DNA of 64,000 bases from RGIG990 sp045589455 (GTDB taxonomy: Bacteria > Verrucomicrobiota > Kiritimatiellia > RFP12 > UBA3636): the NCBI GenBank assembly GCA_045589455.1, contig JAZNPC010000092.1:1-64000 (forward strand), in the 5' to 3' direction. The translations under genes and the position numbers were made by a program. The notes beneath the pieces were generated by a model. It did no database searches and had not been told where the DNA came from. It saw only the letters and a list, made by a program, of their open reading frames with translations. Numbering within the stretch: position 1 is the first letter of the stretch; each line of letters begins with the position of its first letter. Shown here in pieces: positions 52,763 to 61,129 of the stretch.

Positions 52763-53596
52763 ATGTCATATGTTATCGCAATAGCAAACCAAAAAGGCGG
52801 AGTTGGAAAAACAACAACAGTTGTCAATTTTGCCGCTATGCTTGCAACAAAGAAAAAGACAGTTCTTGTGATTGATCTTGATCCACAAGCAAATGCAACC
52901 TCAGGTCTTGGTGTAGAGCCAAAGGATGGTACTAGCCTTTACCCAGCACTAATGGGTACAAAAGCTATAGACGAGGTAATTCTTGGCACAGTTATTGAGA
53001 ATGTCAATATTATCCCTTCTGAGGTTAATTTGGCTGGTGCAGAAATTGAAATTGCTCGCATGGAGGATCACCTTCATGGTCTAGCAAAAATTCTAGAGCC
53101 AATCAAAGCTGCAGATGTATTTGACTATATCATTATTGACTGTCCTCCATCATTAGGTATCCTAATGTCTAATGCACTTGCTGCAGCAGATTCAGTTATT
53201 ATTCCAATGCAATGCGAATACTATGCAATGGAAGGTTTAAGCGTCATTACACAGCTAATTGAGCGCCTACGCAAAACTGATGTAAATCCACGTCTAGTGC
53301 TTGATGGTATTCTTATGACCATGTACAACAAGACACGCCTTGCCGATGATGTTATCAGCCAGGTTCGTGAGCACTATGCTGATGCGGTATACGAGAGCGT
53401 AATTCCTCGTAGCGTACGTGCTGGTGAAGCACCAAGCTTTGGCCTACCTGTAGTTGTATATGCGCCATCTTCAACTGTTGCAGTTGGCTACTCCGAATTT
53501 GCTAAAGAATTTTTGAAGCGTCAAAAGGCAAAAGAAACGATTGAAAATGCAAGTGATGCTCCACTACCTAACTCAATATCAGAAACAATTGCATAA
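52763..53596 (+). CDS. parA: ParA/Soj family ATPase
   Basis: A 277-residue deviant Walker A ATPase for chromosome partition. KGGVGKTTTVVNFA is at 11-24, the switch DLDPQANATSGLG at about 41-53, and Walker B DYIIIDCPPSLG. It differs from MinD by lacking an amphipathic tail and from plasmid ParA by lacking an N-terminal DNA-binding domain. Normally parB follows; here a sodium symporter gene comes next, and dnaA is 50 kb away. ParB may be elsewhere. Confidence 0.92.
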   Translation: MSYVIAIANQKGGVGKTTTVVNFAAMLATKKKTVLVIDLDPQANATSGLGVEPKDGTSLYPALMGTKAIDEVILGTVIENVNIIPSEVNLAGAEIEIARMEDHLHGLAKILEPIKAADVFDYIIIDCPPSLGILMSNALAAADSVIIPMQCEYYAMEGLSVITQLIERLRKTDVNPRLVLDGILMTMYNKTRLADDVISQVREHYADAVYESVIPRSVRAGEAPSFGLPVVVYAPSSTVAVGYSEFAKEFLKRQKAKETIENASDAPLPNSISETIA

Positions 53597-53633
53597 TTTC
53601 ACACAACTAAAATATTAAAATATAGGATATAAA

Positions 53634-55391
53634 ATGTCACAAAAACGTTCAACTTGGTCAAGTCAAACTGCATTTATGCTTGCAGCTGCAGCTTCTGCTG
53701 TAGGTTTAGGTAATATTTGGCGTTTCCCTTACTTAGCTGCTAAATATGGTGGCGGTACATTTCTATTAACTTACATTATTCTAACCGTTACCTTTGGCTT
53801 TTCTTTAATGGTTGCAGAAATAGCAATCGGCCGTAAAACAGGTAAAAGTGCATTGAGTGCTTTTTCTGCTTTACGCAAACGTTATGGATTTATAGGTTGG
53901 ATTTTAACAATCATTCCACTTGTTATTGTTCCATATTACTGCGTAATTGGAGGTTGGGTTGCTAAATACATAGTGACCTATGCACAGTTGCTTGTAAATC
54001 CAAAAGCGGAAGCAGCACAAGCACTTGTTGCAAATCCAGAAGCATTTTTCACTGACTTTATTGGTTCTAGTTCATCTGTTGCACCAATGATATATGGATT
54101 AATATTCATAGTATTGTCAGCAATTGTTATTATTTTAGGTGTTCGCAAAGGCATTGAGATATCAAATAAGGTTATGATGCCTCTTTTGATTATTATGTCC
54201 CTTGGTATTGCAATCTATAGTTTAACACGCCCTGGCGCAATGGAGGGATTAAAGTTTTATTTAATTCCAAATACTGATAGTTTCTATGAGGAAGTAGTTA
54301 TAGAGGAAAATACTCTGGACGCATCTGCTAAAACAGGAATAGTAGATGTAGCTTCTGCTACAACTGAAGTTGCTGATGTAGCTTCAGCTACAACTGAAGT
54401 TGCTGATGTAGCTCCTACTACAACTGAAGTTGCTGATGTAGCTCCTGCTACAACTGAAGTTGCTGATGCAGCTCCTGCTACAACTGAAGGAACTGATGCA
54501 GCTCCTGCTACAACTGAAGTTGCCCTTGAATCAACACAAAACACAGAAGCGCCAGTTAATTCAGGACAACCTGAAGGGGAAGAATGCAATCCTAAGCCAA
54601 AAACTGAACGCAGATTCTCATTTGTCAAACTCTCTAAGACTATTCTTGGCGCAATGGGTCAGATGTTCTACTCTCTTTCATTGGCAATGGGTATTATGAT
54701 TACCTATGGCTCATACTTTAAGAAAGATGGACGTATTGAAAAGAGCGTTCGAGTAATTGAAATTTTTGACACAGCCATTGCTTTCATTGCTGGTCTAATG
54801 ATTATCCCTGCAGTGTTTGCATTCTCTGGAGGCGCTGAAAAGATAAATGCAGGTCCGGGTTTAATGTTTATCAGTTTACCAAGTGTTTTTGCAAATGGTC
54901 AAACAGAAATCACATCTGCATTCTCAGCAACAGCAATTATTGGCTTACTATTCTTTATACTCGTTTTCTTTGCTGCTCTTACATCAGCAATCTCTCTCTT
55001 TGAGACTTGCGTTGCATCAATATGCGACATCACACACATTAATCGCAAAACATCTATTCCTTGGTGCTTAGTTATTATTATCCTCCTTTCTATTCCAAGT
55101 GCCCTTGGTTATGGTGTATGGGGGAAAATTGAAATCTTTGGTCTTCAGTTCCTAGACTTTTTTGATGCGGCAACAAACGATGTATTGATGCCGATAGGTG
55201 CTCTTTTGACTTGCTTGTTCATTGGATGGGTTATTGGGCCAAAGACAATTATTGAAGAAGTAGACATTGACGGTCACGGATTTAGCTCAAAAGGTCTATT
55301 TATTGTAATGATTAAGTTTATTGCTCCACTATTAATAATCCTAATCTTCGCTTCTAACATCCTAAAGCTTTTAGGTATTTATAAGATATAA
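53634..55391 (+). CDS. Neurotransmitter:sodium symporter (NSS/LeuT-like) with repeat insertion
   Basis: A 585-residue transporter. It starts with the TM1 sodium-site segment AAAASAVGLGNIWRFPYLAA, then LMVAEIAIGRKTG and YCVIGGW; TM6 is AMGQMFYSLSLAMGIMITYGSY and TM7-8 follow to a normal end. Bacterial relatives carry amino acids such as tryptophan, tyrosine or leucine with sodium. Between TM5 (EGLKFYLIPN) and TM6 is an insert of about 90 residues, including six decapeptides DVAxATTEVA (residues 238-297). By LeuT topology this loop is external. Confidence 0.92.
   Translation: MSQKRSTWSSQTAFMLAAAASAVGLGNIWRFPYLAAKYGGGTFLLTYIILTVTFGFSLMVAEIAIGRKTGKSALSAFSALRKRYGFIGWILTIIPLVIVPYYCVIGGWVAKYIVTYAQLLVNPKAEAAQALVANPEAFFTDFIGSSSSVAPMIYGLIFIVLSAIVIILGVRKGIEISNKVMMPLLIIMSLGIAIYSLTRPGAMEGLKFYLIPNTDSFYEEVVIEENTLDASAKTGIVDVASATTEVADVASATTEVADVAPTTTEVADVAPATTEVADAAPATTEGTDAAPATTEVALESTQNTEAPVNSGQPEGEECNPKPKTERRFSFVKLSKTILGAMGQMFYSLSLAMGIMITYGSYFKKDGRIEKSVRVIEIFDTAIAFIAGLMIIPAVFAFSGGAEKINAGPGLMFISLPSVFANGQTEITSAFSATAIIGLLFFILVFFAALTSAISLFETCVASICDITHINRKTSIPWCLVIIILLSIPSALGYGVWGKIEIFGLQFLDFFDAATNDVLMPIGALLTCLFIGWVIGPKTIIEEVDIDGHGFSSKGLFIVMIKFIAPLLIILIFASNILKLLGIYKI
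54345..54524 (+). repeat. 30-bp in-frame tandem repeat, six units
   Basis: Six consecutive 30-base units encode DVASATTEVA-type decapeptides inside the NSS transporter. Later units drift (DAAPATTEGT). Nearly identical DNA suggests recent slippage expansion. Confidence 0.95.
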
Positions 55392-55419
55392 TTAGAGCAA
55401 TAAATTGGGTTTGCTTTAA

Positions 55420-56487
55420 ATGATCAACTGGAAAATACAGCTTTCTAAGAGGCTAACTTCTCCACAAGAGTTAGCCTCCCATCTAGGGATAGAAGCCCTT
55501 CCTATTGGAGCCAATGAGGCCTCTGAAAGCTTTCCAATGGCTGTAACTCCTTATTATGCATCATTGATTCGCAAGCCTTATGAAAACGACCCAATCTTTC
55601 TACAATGCATGCCTAGCGCTTGCGAGCTTATTGAGGCACCCTGGCTAACCAATGACCCATTAGGCGAGCTTCCTTGCTCACCGACACCAAAGCTTGTGCA
55701 TCGCTATCCTGATAGAGCTCTACTGCTTGTTAGTTCAGAATGCGCCACATATTGTAGACACTGCACACGCAAGCGCATCTCTGGGGAAGCACTTCCTCCA
55801 ATTTCTGATGAAGAGCTAGCGGCTGCAGTAGAATATTTAGAGAAGCATCCTGAGATTGATGATTTACTAATTAGCGGCGGAGATCCCCTACTCCTTTCTG
55901 ATGAAGCAATAGACAAAATTCTTTGTGAGGTCACAAAGGTAAAATCAATCAAAGCCATTCGGATAGCAACTCGTGTGTTAGCCACACTTCCAATGCGAAT
56001 CACTCCTGAGCTAATTGATATTTTCTCTAGATACAAGCCTCTATTTGTTAACACACAATTTAACCACCCACGTGAGCTAACCCAAGAAGCACTCTCTGCA
56101 GCTGCAATGCTCATAGATGCTGGAATTCCTGTTGCAAACCAATTCGTGCTTCTGAAGGGCGTGAATGACACAGCAGAATGCGTGGAGGAGCTCTGCCGCA
56201 CACTTTACCACAATCGCATCCGTCCATACTACATGTTCCAATGTGATTTAGTGCGTGGTGTAGAGCATTTCAGAACACCTCTTTCAACCGGTATTAGCAT
56301 CATGGATCACCTACGTGGAAGATTAAGTGGTATGGCAATTCCTAATTTCTGTGTAGATATACCTGGCCTATCAGGAAAAATTGAGCTTCTTCCTAATTAT
56401 ATAATTGAGGAAAAGCCAACAGAAACTATTCTTCGCGACAATCGTGGCAGAGTCACTAGCTATCCTGCCCCAACTCCAATTCAGTAA
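55420..56487 (+). CDS. KamA/EpmB-family radical SAM aminomutase
   Basis: A 355-residue radical SAM and PLP enzyme related to lysine 2,3-aminomutase. The cluster motif is CATYCRHC (Cys108, 112, 115) after HRYPDRALLLVSSE. SGGDPLLLSDEAIDKIL, FNHPRELT and QFVLLKGVNDT are typical. The substrate aspartates of KamA are kept in YYMFQCDL and FCVDIPG, and PNYI follows. It could be KamA or the EF-P lysylation-type EpmB. No efp, kamDE or other lysine-fermentation genes are nearby. It is 15 bases before an unknown gene. Confidence 0.88.
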   Translation: MINWKIQLSKRLTSPQELASHLGIEALPIGANEASESFPMAVTPYYASLIRKPYENDPIFLQCMPSACELIEAPWLTNDPLGELPCSPTPKLVHRYPDRALLLVSSECATYCRHCTRKRISGEALPPISDEELAAAVEYLEKHPEIDDLLISGGDPLLLSDEAIDKILCEVTKVKSIKAIRIATRVLATLPMRITPELIDIFSRYKPLFVNTQFNHPRELTQEALSAAAMLIDAGIPVANQFVLLKGVNDTAECVEELCRTLYHNRIRPYYMFQCDLVRGVEHFRTPLSTGISIMDHLRGRLSGMAIPNFCVDIPGLSGKIELLPNYIIEEKPTETILRDNRGRVTSYPAPTPIQ

Positions 56488-56501
56488 ATCGTAGAAACAA
56501 A

Positions 56502-57626
56502 ATGGCATACGAAGTAATTAACCCACGCCTCATCCTAAAGCGCTTTACAGACATGAAGCTTCTTCGCAAGTTCTGGGAACAATATTTTCCCGATAAGGAG
56601 CTTAATTGGAAGTATTCTCGTGATGAGCTAGTTAATATTTTAGCAATCCCACCAACAGATGCTGATGAGGATCAGCGCTTAGCTTACATCAATACTCTTT
56701 ATTCCTTTGACATAATTTTCAACAAGGCAATTTCCCTTAAAGGCTTAAAGCTTCAGCTTACCCATTTAAAGATTAAGCTAGATGCAAGCATTGAAAACTC
56801 ACAAAAGACCATTGCAGACATTGTTCTATGGGTATACCTCAAATATCCTGAGAAATGGCAACAGCTTGTGCTTTCCTACGAGATTAAATCAATCGCCAAG
56901 TGGTCACGCTATAATCTTGAAGCGATTCGCGATGAGATCCCAATGGCAACCTCAATTCAGACCTTTATTGGAAATCTAAAGCATGTGCTTAAGATGGATA
57001 AACTAGCAGAAGACTCTGCCACATACGAAATCTTTAAGTATGACCCAACAACGACCGCATATGTTATTGTTTTAAATAATGCATACTTTGATGAAAGCAC
57101 AACATCACTTGAGGTATTTTTAAAGAACAAGCTCTTTTTCCTACATGATGAGGATACAAACCAGCTAATGCTATATTCCTCAAGAATGGAGAAGGATATT
57201 GGATACTTTGCAAAAATCTTTGCACGAGACATCTTAAATTCACGCCCAATAGTTACACCTACACCAGAATATAACTTAAACATCTTCAAGACTATGAACC
57301 TTCAACTTGATGGTGCAGAATTTGGGATAGATTTTGCTTTTGTTTCTGAGCTACGCATAGATTTTATTGGTGTACAGGGAGCTTCTATCAAATTCACAAA
57401 CAAGTATCGTTCTATTTACGAAACTATTCGCAGCAAATTCTCTGAAAGCTTATTTGAATTGGTGGAAATCCGCAAGGCTGGCCTTCATATTCAAATGAAA
57501 GATAAAAATGGCAATCTACGTGAATTTGACATTTATATAAACGATAAGGGAAGCAACATCTACGAGCTTCCTCCTGAGGTTTATGCTCCAATCAATGCAC
57601 TCCTCAAAAAATACCGCATCATATAA
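56502..57626 (+). CDS. Hypothetical protein following the radical SAM gene
   Basis: A 374-residue soluble protein with no signal peptide or known motif. The first 190 residues are helical and charged (WEQYFPDKELNWKYSRDEL, KWQQLVLSYEIKSIAKWSRY); the rest is mixed alpha/beta. Length, coding composition and a 14-base spacing support a real gene cotranscribed with the KamA-family gene. I do not recognise its family, so a link to the radical SAM enzyme is only suggested by context. Confidence 0.75.
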   Translation: MAYEVINPRLILKRFTDMKLLRKFWEQYFPDKELNWKYSRDELVNILAIPPTDADEDQRLAYINTLYSFDIIFNKAISLKGLKLQLTHLKIKLDASIENSQKTIADIVLWVYLKYPEKWQQLVLSYEIKSIAKWSRYNLEAIRDEIPMATSIQTFIGNLKHVLKMDKLAEDSATYEIFKYDPTTTAYVIVLNNAYFDESTTSLEVFLKNKLFFLHDEDTNQLMLYSSRMEKDIGYFAKIFARDILNSRPIVTPTPEYNLNIFKTMNLQLDGAEFGIDFAFVSELRIDFIGVQGASIKFTNKYRSIYETIRSKFSESLFELVEIRKAGLHIQMKDKNGNLREFDIYINDKGSNIYELPPEVYAPINALLKKYRII

Positions 57627-57684
57627 AACGATGCAACAACATCTCGCATGATATAAAAATATTCCCGCAATAGGACTATATTTC

Positions 57685-57705
57685 GGCACCACCAATTGTG
57701 ATGCC
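57685..57705 (-). other. Hairpin between convergent genes
   Basis: GGCATCAC/GTGGTGCC on the minus strand (plus arms 57685-57692 and 57698-57705) forms an 8-bp stem, complete with one G-U pair only in the minus transcript. It lies 14 bases past the Wzt-like stop; no T-tract follows. Confidence 0.4.
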
Positions 57706-57718
57706 TAGGAGTATAAGA

Positions 57719-58900
57719 CTAATTCCATTCAACAGGAAGCTTACACATACCATCAAAGCCAATAGATGTTGGCAAATATATAGGAATATGATTCTCAAGG
57801 CGATGATAATTAATCGTATGATTACGGTTATGTAATGAGAATGACATCATATAGTTACCTGAGCGAAGCACCTTTGCATCAACCTTGAGCATAAGCTTTC
57901 CTTTACCTTTAATATACGGCAAGTCAAAGCCCTCTAATTCTGTGTTACTACCGAACACTGTACGTCCTGCCTCATCTGTAATAGAAAAGCCAAAGGTTGG
58001 TGTTTCTATTCTCTCAGGAGCATCATACTCAAGCTCAAAGAACAGTTGTTGATCATCATTAACAATACTTATTGGGTTTCCACAAGAATCTACCAATTTA
58101 GCAGAAGAAATCCGTGCTTCTCCTGTGCCCCATTCCCTCTTTGCATCGCCATTTTTTCCATTAATCGTTGCAGCACCATATTGTGCTGCCATTTCATTAG
58201 GTGAGCCAATGCCTTTTAAAACTCCATGATCAAGATATGCTATACGATCTGAAATTGAACGTATTGTATGCATGTCGTGGGAAATAATTAACATTGATTT
58301 TCCCTTCGACTTAAACTCATCCATTTTATCTAAGCATTTACGCTGGAAATCTGCATCACCTACAGCAAGCACTTCGTCAACAAGTAAAATCTCTGGATCC
58401 ACCTGAACTGCAACTGCAAATCCTAAGCGCACATACATGCCCGAGGAATAGAAACGGACTGGCTGATCAATAAAATCCTTCAATCCAGAAAAATCGACAA
58501 TCGCATCAAATTTTTTGCGCATATCCTCTCGAGATATACCCATGATTGAACCATAAAGAAGAACATTCTCACGACCAGTTAAGTCTGGATGAAAGCCAGC
58601 GCCAAGCTCTAGTAAAGATGAAATTGTTCCCGAGCAAGTTACAGAACCAATTGTGGGGTACATAGTACCCGCAATGATAGAGAGCATTGTTGACTTACCA
58701 GCACCATTTGCACCAATAAGACCAAGTGTCTCTCCTTTATGCACCTTAAAAGAAACATTATCTAAAGCAGTAAATGTCTCTTGATTACGACGACGAATCA
58801 AATCTAACACTGCTGTTTTAAGAGATGACGCTGAATTAGAAAGCTTAAAGCGTTTTGTTACATTGCAAACGTCAATTGCGATTGGTGTTGTATCACTCAT
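57719..58900 (-). CDS. Wzt/TagH-type polysaccharide ABC exporter ATPase
   Basis: A 393-residue ATPase. Walker A is GANGAGKST, the signature YSSGMYVRLGFA, Walker B ILLVDEVLAVGDADFQ, and the H-loop ISHDMHTIR. The family's ELGAGFHPDLTGRENVLL block is present. Residues about 250-393 form a beta-sandwich like the Wzt C-terminal domain, which binds the end of the polymer chain. It energises export of a lipid-linked polysaccharide across the inner membrane. Its start overlaps the permease stop by four bases. No glycosyltransferase cluster is adjacent within the window. Confidence 0.92.
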   Translation of the reverse strand: MSDTTPIAIDVCNVTKRFKLSNSASSLKTAVLDLIRRRNQETFTALDNVSFKVHKGETLGLIGANGAGKSTMLSIIAGTMYPTIGSVTCSGTISSLLELGAGFHPDLTGRENVLLYGSIMGISREDMRKKFDAIVDFSGLKDFIDQPVRFYSSGMYVRLGFAVAVQVDPEILLVDEVLAVGDADFQRKCLDKMDEFKSKGKSMLIISHDMHTIRSISDRIAYLDHGVLKGIGSPNEMAAQYGAATINGKNGDAKREWGTGEARISSAKLVDSCGNPISIVNDDQQLFFELEYDAPERIETPTFGFSITDEAGRTVFGSNTELEGFDLPYIKGKGKLMLKVDAKVLRSGNYMMSFSLHNRNHTINYHRLENHIPIYLPTSIGFDGMCKLPVEWN

Positions 58901-59721
58901 AGCACATCTCCAAAGCTTCTGTCACCCTTACGAATAGCGATAAGACCAGCAATAAACACAACAAAACAAATGCCTGCGGATAACATTAGCCACCACAAAG
59001 ACACATTCTCTGGAACCGGACGCTGTCCACTCATAAATGCTGCTCTATACATTCCCAAGATACCTGTCATTGGATTTAGAAAAACAATGCCTTGCAATTG
59101 AGAAGAAGCAGACAAACCGAAAACACTTGTAATCGCAGATGTTTGCATAGTTGTGCGATAAAATACAGGCGACATAAAGAACCATGCAAGAGAACCAATT
59201 CCAACAATATGTTGAGTATCTCTAAAGAAAACATTGGCTACAGAGCAAAAACAACAAATACCAACACAAAGCATTAGCTGCATAAGTATTGCAGGCACTA
59301 ACCAATAGATATTTGCACAACTAAATACCCCTGCAAGGATTAGATAAATTATTAAAACAACTAATGTAAGAAGGAAATTAACACCATTTGCTAATGCTGT
59401 AGAAAGCGGCAAAATAATTCTTGGAAAAGAAACCTTTTTTACAAGGTTTGTGTTTCCAACAATAGCATTTAGTGAATCATTCATGCATCCCGCGGTAAAT
59501 TGCCAAATTACAATACCTGCGACTAAGAATGAAAGATAATGCGCCCCATCACTAAATTTAAGAATTTTAGCAAAGCAAGCGTACATTAAAATCATTAATG
59601 CAGGAGTTAGCAATGACCACAAAAAACCTAGTGATGAATTCTTATAGCGAATTTTTAAATTGCGCTGAACGAGAATTGTTAACAATTCACGTCTTTTCAA
59701 AAGTTGTTTAATTAAATTCAT
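58897..59721 (-). CDS. Wzm/TagG-type polysaccharide ABC exporter permease
   Basis: A 274-residue ABC-2 permease with six helices. LLTILVQRNLKIRYKNSSLGFLWSLL (N-terminal, around residues 14-39) holds the amphipathic start typical of TagG/Wzm. FRDTQHIVGIGSLAWFFMSPVFY and PMTGILGMYRAAFM are other marks. It forms the channel for O-antigen- or teichoic-type polymer with the next gene. The overlap ATGA suggests coupling. Confidence 0.92.
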   Translation of the reverse strand: MNLIKQLLKRRELLTILVQRNLKIRYKNSSLGFLWSLLTPALMILMYACFAKILKFSDGAHYLSFLVAGIVIWQFTAGCMNDSLNAIVGNTNLVKKVSFPRIILPLSTALANGVNFLLTLVVLIIYLILAGVFSCANIYWLVPAILMQLMLCVGICCFCSVANVFFRDTQHIVGIGSLAWFFMSPVFYRTTMQTSAITSVFGLSASSQLQGIVFLNPMTGILGMYRAAFMSGQRPVPENVSLWWLMLSAGICFVVFIAGLIAIRKGDRSFGDVL

Positions 59722-59803
59722 TTATTCAGCAAAATACAAGAGATAAATTTGATAAAATTATACCATAAAGATTATTTTTTAAGCAACCCTATTGAGTTAT
59801 CAC

Positions 59804-60481
59804 CTATACGCCAAAGCGTTTCTTTGCTTCCTCAAGAACTGCAGCACTGCGTGAGCAACCCATGCGTGTAGCTCCTGCCTCATACATCTCAAGTAATTGA
59901 TCTAATGTACGAATACCACCAGCAGCCTTTACCTGAATCTCTGGCTTGGAATTCTCGCGCATTAAGCGAACATCATCAGCTGTTGCACCACTTGTGCCAA
60001 AGCCTGTAGATGTTTTAACAAAATCAACACCAACCTCAGAACATATCTGGCATAGCTGCTTCTTCTCATCATCTGTAAGGAAGCAATTCTCAAATATTAC
60101 TTTAACTGATGCTCCTGCTGCATGAGAGACAAGAGTAACAGCAGCTATGTCTGTCTTTACATAGCCCCAATCGCCATCCTTAACCTTAGATACATTAACA
60201 ACCATATCTAACTCATCAGCACCATCTGCAATTGCAGCCTTTGCTTCAGCAACCTTAGCAGCTGTGGAATGTGTTCCATGTGGGAAGCCGATTACTGTGC
60301 AGGTTTTTACCTCACTACCCTTTAATAGCTTTGCACACTCTGCCACAAAAAATGGGCAAATACAAACGCTTGCACATTCATTTGCCTTTGCAAACTCGCA
60401 AGCCTCTACAAATGTCTCGTGTGTTGCTGTATTAGATAGCACTGTGTGATCAATCATCTTTGCTATTTCTTTAACTGTCAT
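59804..60481 (-). CDS. deoC: Deoxyribose-phosphate aldolase
   Basis: Class I aldolase that splits 2-deoxyribose 5-phosphate into acetaldehyde and glyceraldehyde 3-phosphate, ending deoxynucleoside breakdown. The 225-residue short type has IDHTVL, CTVIGFPHGTH, ELDMVVNVSKVKDGD, the Schiff-base Lys156 in VDFVKTSTGFG and the activating Lys in QVKAAGGIRT. A ribosome-binding site AAAGGAG precedes it, and a near-consensus promoter lies just upstream, overlapping the end of the preceding gene. No other deo gene is nearby. Confidence 0.96.
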   Translation of the reverse strand: MTVKEIAKMIDHTVLSNTATHETFVEACEFAKANECASVCICPFFVAECAKLLKGSEVKTCTVIGFPHGTHSTAAKVAEAKAAIADGADELDMVVNVSKVKDGDWGYVKTDIAAVTLVSHAAGASVKVIFENCFLTDDEKKQLCQICSEVGVDFVKTSTGFGTSGATADDVRLMRENSKPEIQVKAAGGIRTLDQLLEMYEAGATRMGCSRSAAVLEEAKKRFGV

Positions 60482-60526
60482 AAGCCGTCTCCTTTATTTC
60501 TATATCATCGTTTCTTAACGAGTGTA

Positions 60527-60555
60527 ATTATATCCTAACTATTAAGCCTTTGCAA
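60527..60555 (-). promoter_or_regulatory. deoC promoter overlapping the upstream gene end
   Basis: On the minus strand TTGCAA (60550-60555), a 17-base spacer and TATAAT (60527-60532). The -35 lies inside the last codons of the TM1266-family gene, so deoC can be expressed separately. Confidence 0.6.
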
Positions 60556-60799
60556 GCGCAGACTTTACAGCAACTCCAGGAATATTTCCTAGTTTGCCTG
60601 TAAAGGAACCAATATCATCTGTTGTGGTGTCAACAACAAGAGTAATTACTGCACAGCCTCTCTCACGATATGGAATGCCCATACGTCCAACAATAATGGA
60701 TGAATATTCTGACAATACTTCATTTACCTTTGAAACATTGTCATCTCCTTTGTCGATAATAATTCCAACAAATCCTAAGCGTTTATTTGTTTCACTCAT
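60542..60799 (-). CDS. TM1266-family regulator (iron-only hydrogenase system regulator)
   Basis: An 85-residue ACT/NikR-C-like protein. RLGFVGIIIDKGDDNVSKVNEVL, then IIVGRMGIPYRERGCAVITLVVD and GKLGNIPGVAVKSAL, are the marks of the putative iron-only hydrogenase system regulator, usually next to HydEFG and [FeFe]-hydrogenase genes. None of these is visible here. The second ATG at 60799 is used since GGAG lies eight bases upstream; an in-frame ATG at 60811 has no site. It is the gene before deoC. Confidence 0.85.
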   Translation of the reverse strand: MSETNKRLGFVGIIIDKGDDNVSKVNEVLSEYSSIIVGRMGIPYRERGCAVITLVVDTTTDDIGSFTGKLGNIPGVAVKSALAKA

Positions 60800-60811
60800 A
60801 ATATTCTCCAT

Positions 60812-61129
60812 TTATTCTTAAACGATTAATTTTTTATTATTATCTACTGCTTGTTGTATAACTTTCACGCCCCGCGCCTCATTATTCTTGTGGGCCGTAC
60901 ACACTAGCGCTTGGAAGTTGCCTCATTGCTTCGAAGAATTAGCAATAAGCAAGGCAACAACAAGAATTAGTGTTTTGTCGTCAACCCCACCACACAAGCC
61001 ACCACGAGAGCCCTGCGCTCTCTGCGTCCACTGCGTCTCCCTGACCTCCGTCCTGTCCGCCGTAGTTTTAACGTAGGTGGAAGCCTTGGCGTAGGTGGCT
61101 GCGTCCCTTTTGCGTCACGTGCATCACAT
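60812..61129. other. Gene-free 318-base region with repeat C
   Basis: The first 75 bases are AT-rich and presumably carry the promoter of the TM1266-family gene; almost all the rest is dispersed repeat copy C. No gene is seen. Confidence 0.75.
60888..61117 (-). repeat. Dispersed structured repeat, family 1, copy C
   Basis: Read on the minus strand it has the blocks of copy B: ACGCAGCCACCTACGCCAAG, GGAGGTCAGGGAGACGCAGT, GCGCAGGGCTCTCGTGGTG, TTCGAAGCAAT and GTGTACGGCCCACAAG. It is about 40 bases longer because of a partial internal duplication near 61045-61080. Hairpin arms: CTTG/CAAG (60910, 60961), GTTGCC/GGCAAC (60917, 60953), ATTGC/GCAAT (60925, 60942). The GAGAGC/GCTCTC stem is at 61006-61022. 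Confidence 0.85.

Noticed and set aside
55704..56201. 165-codon antisense frame within the KamA-family gene
   Set aside because: Ser-rich shadow translation opposite a gene with a clear radical SAM motif.
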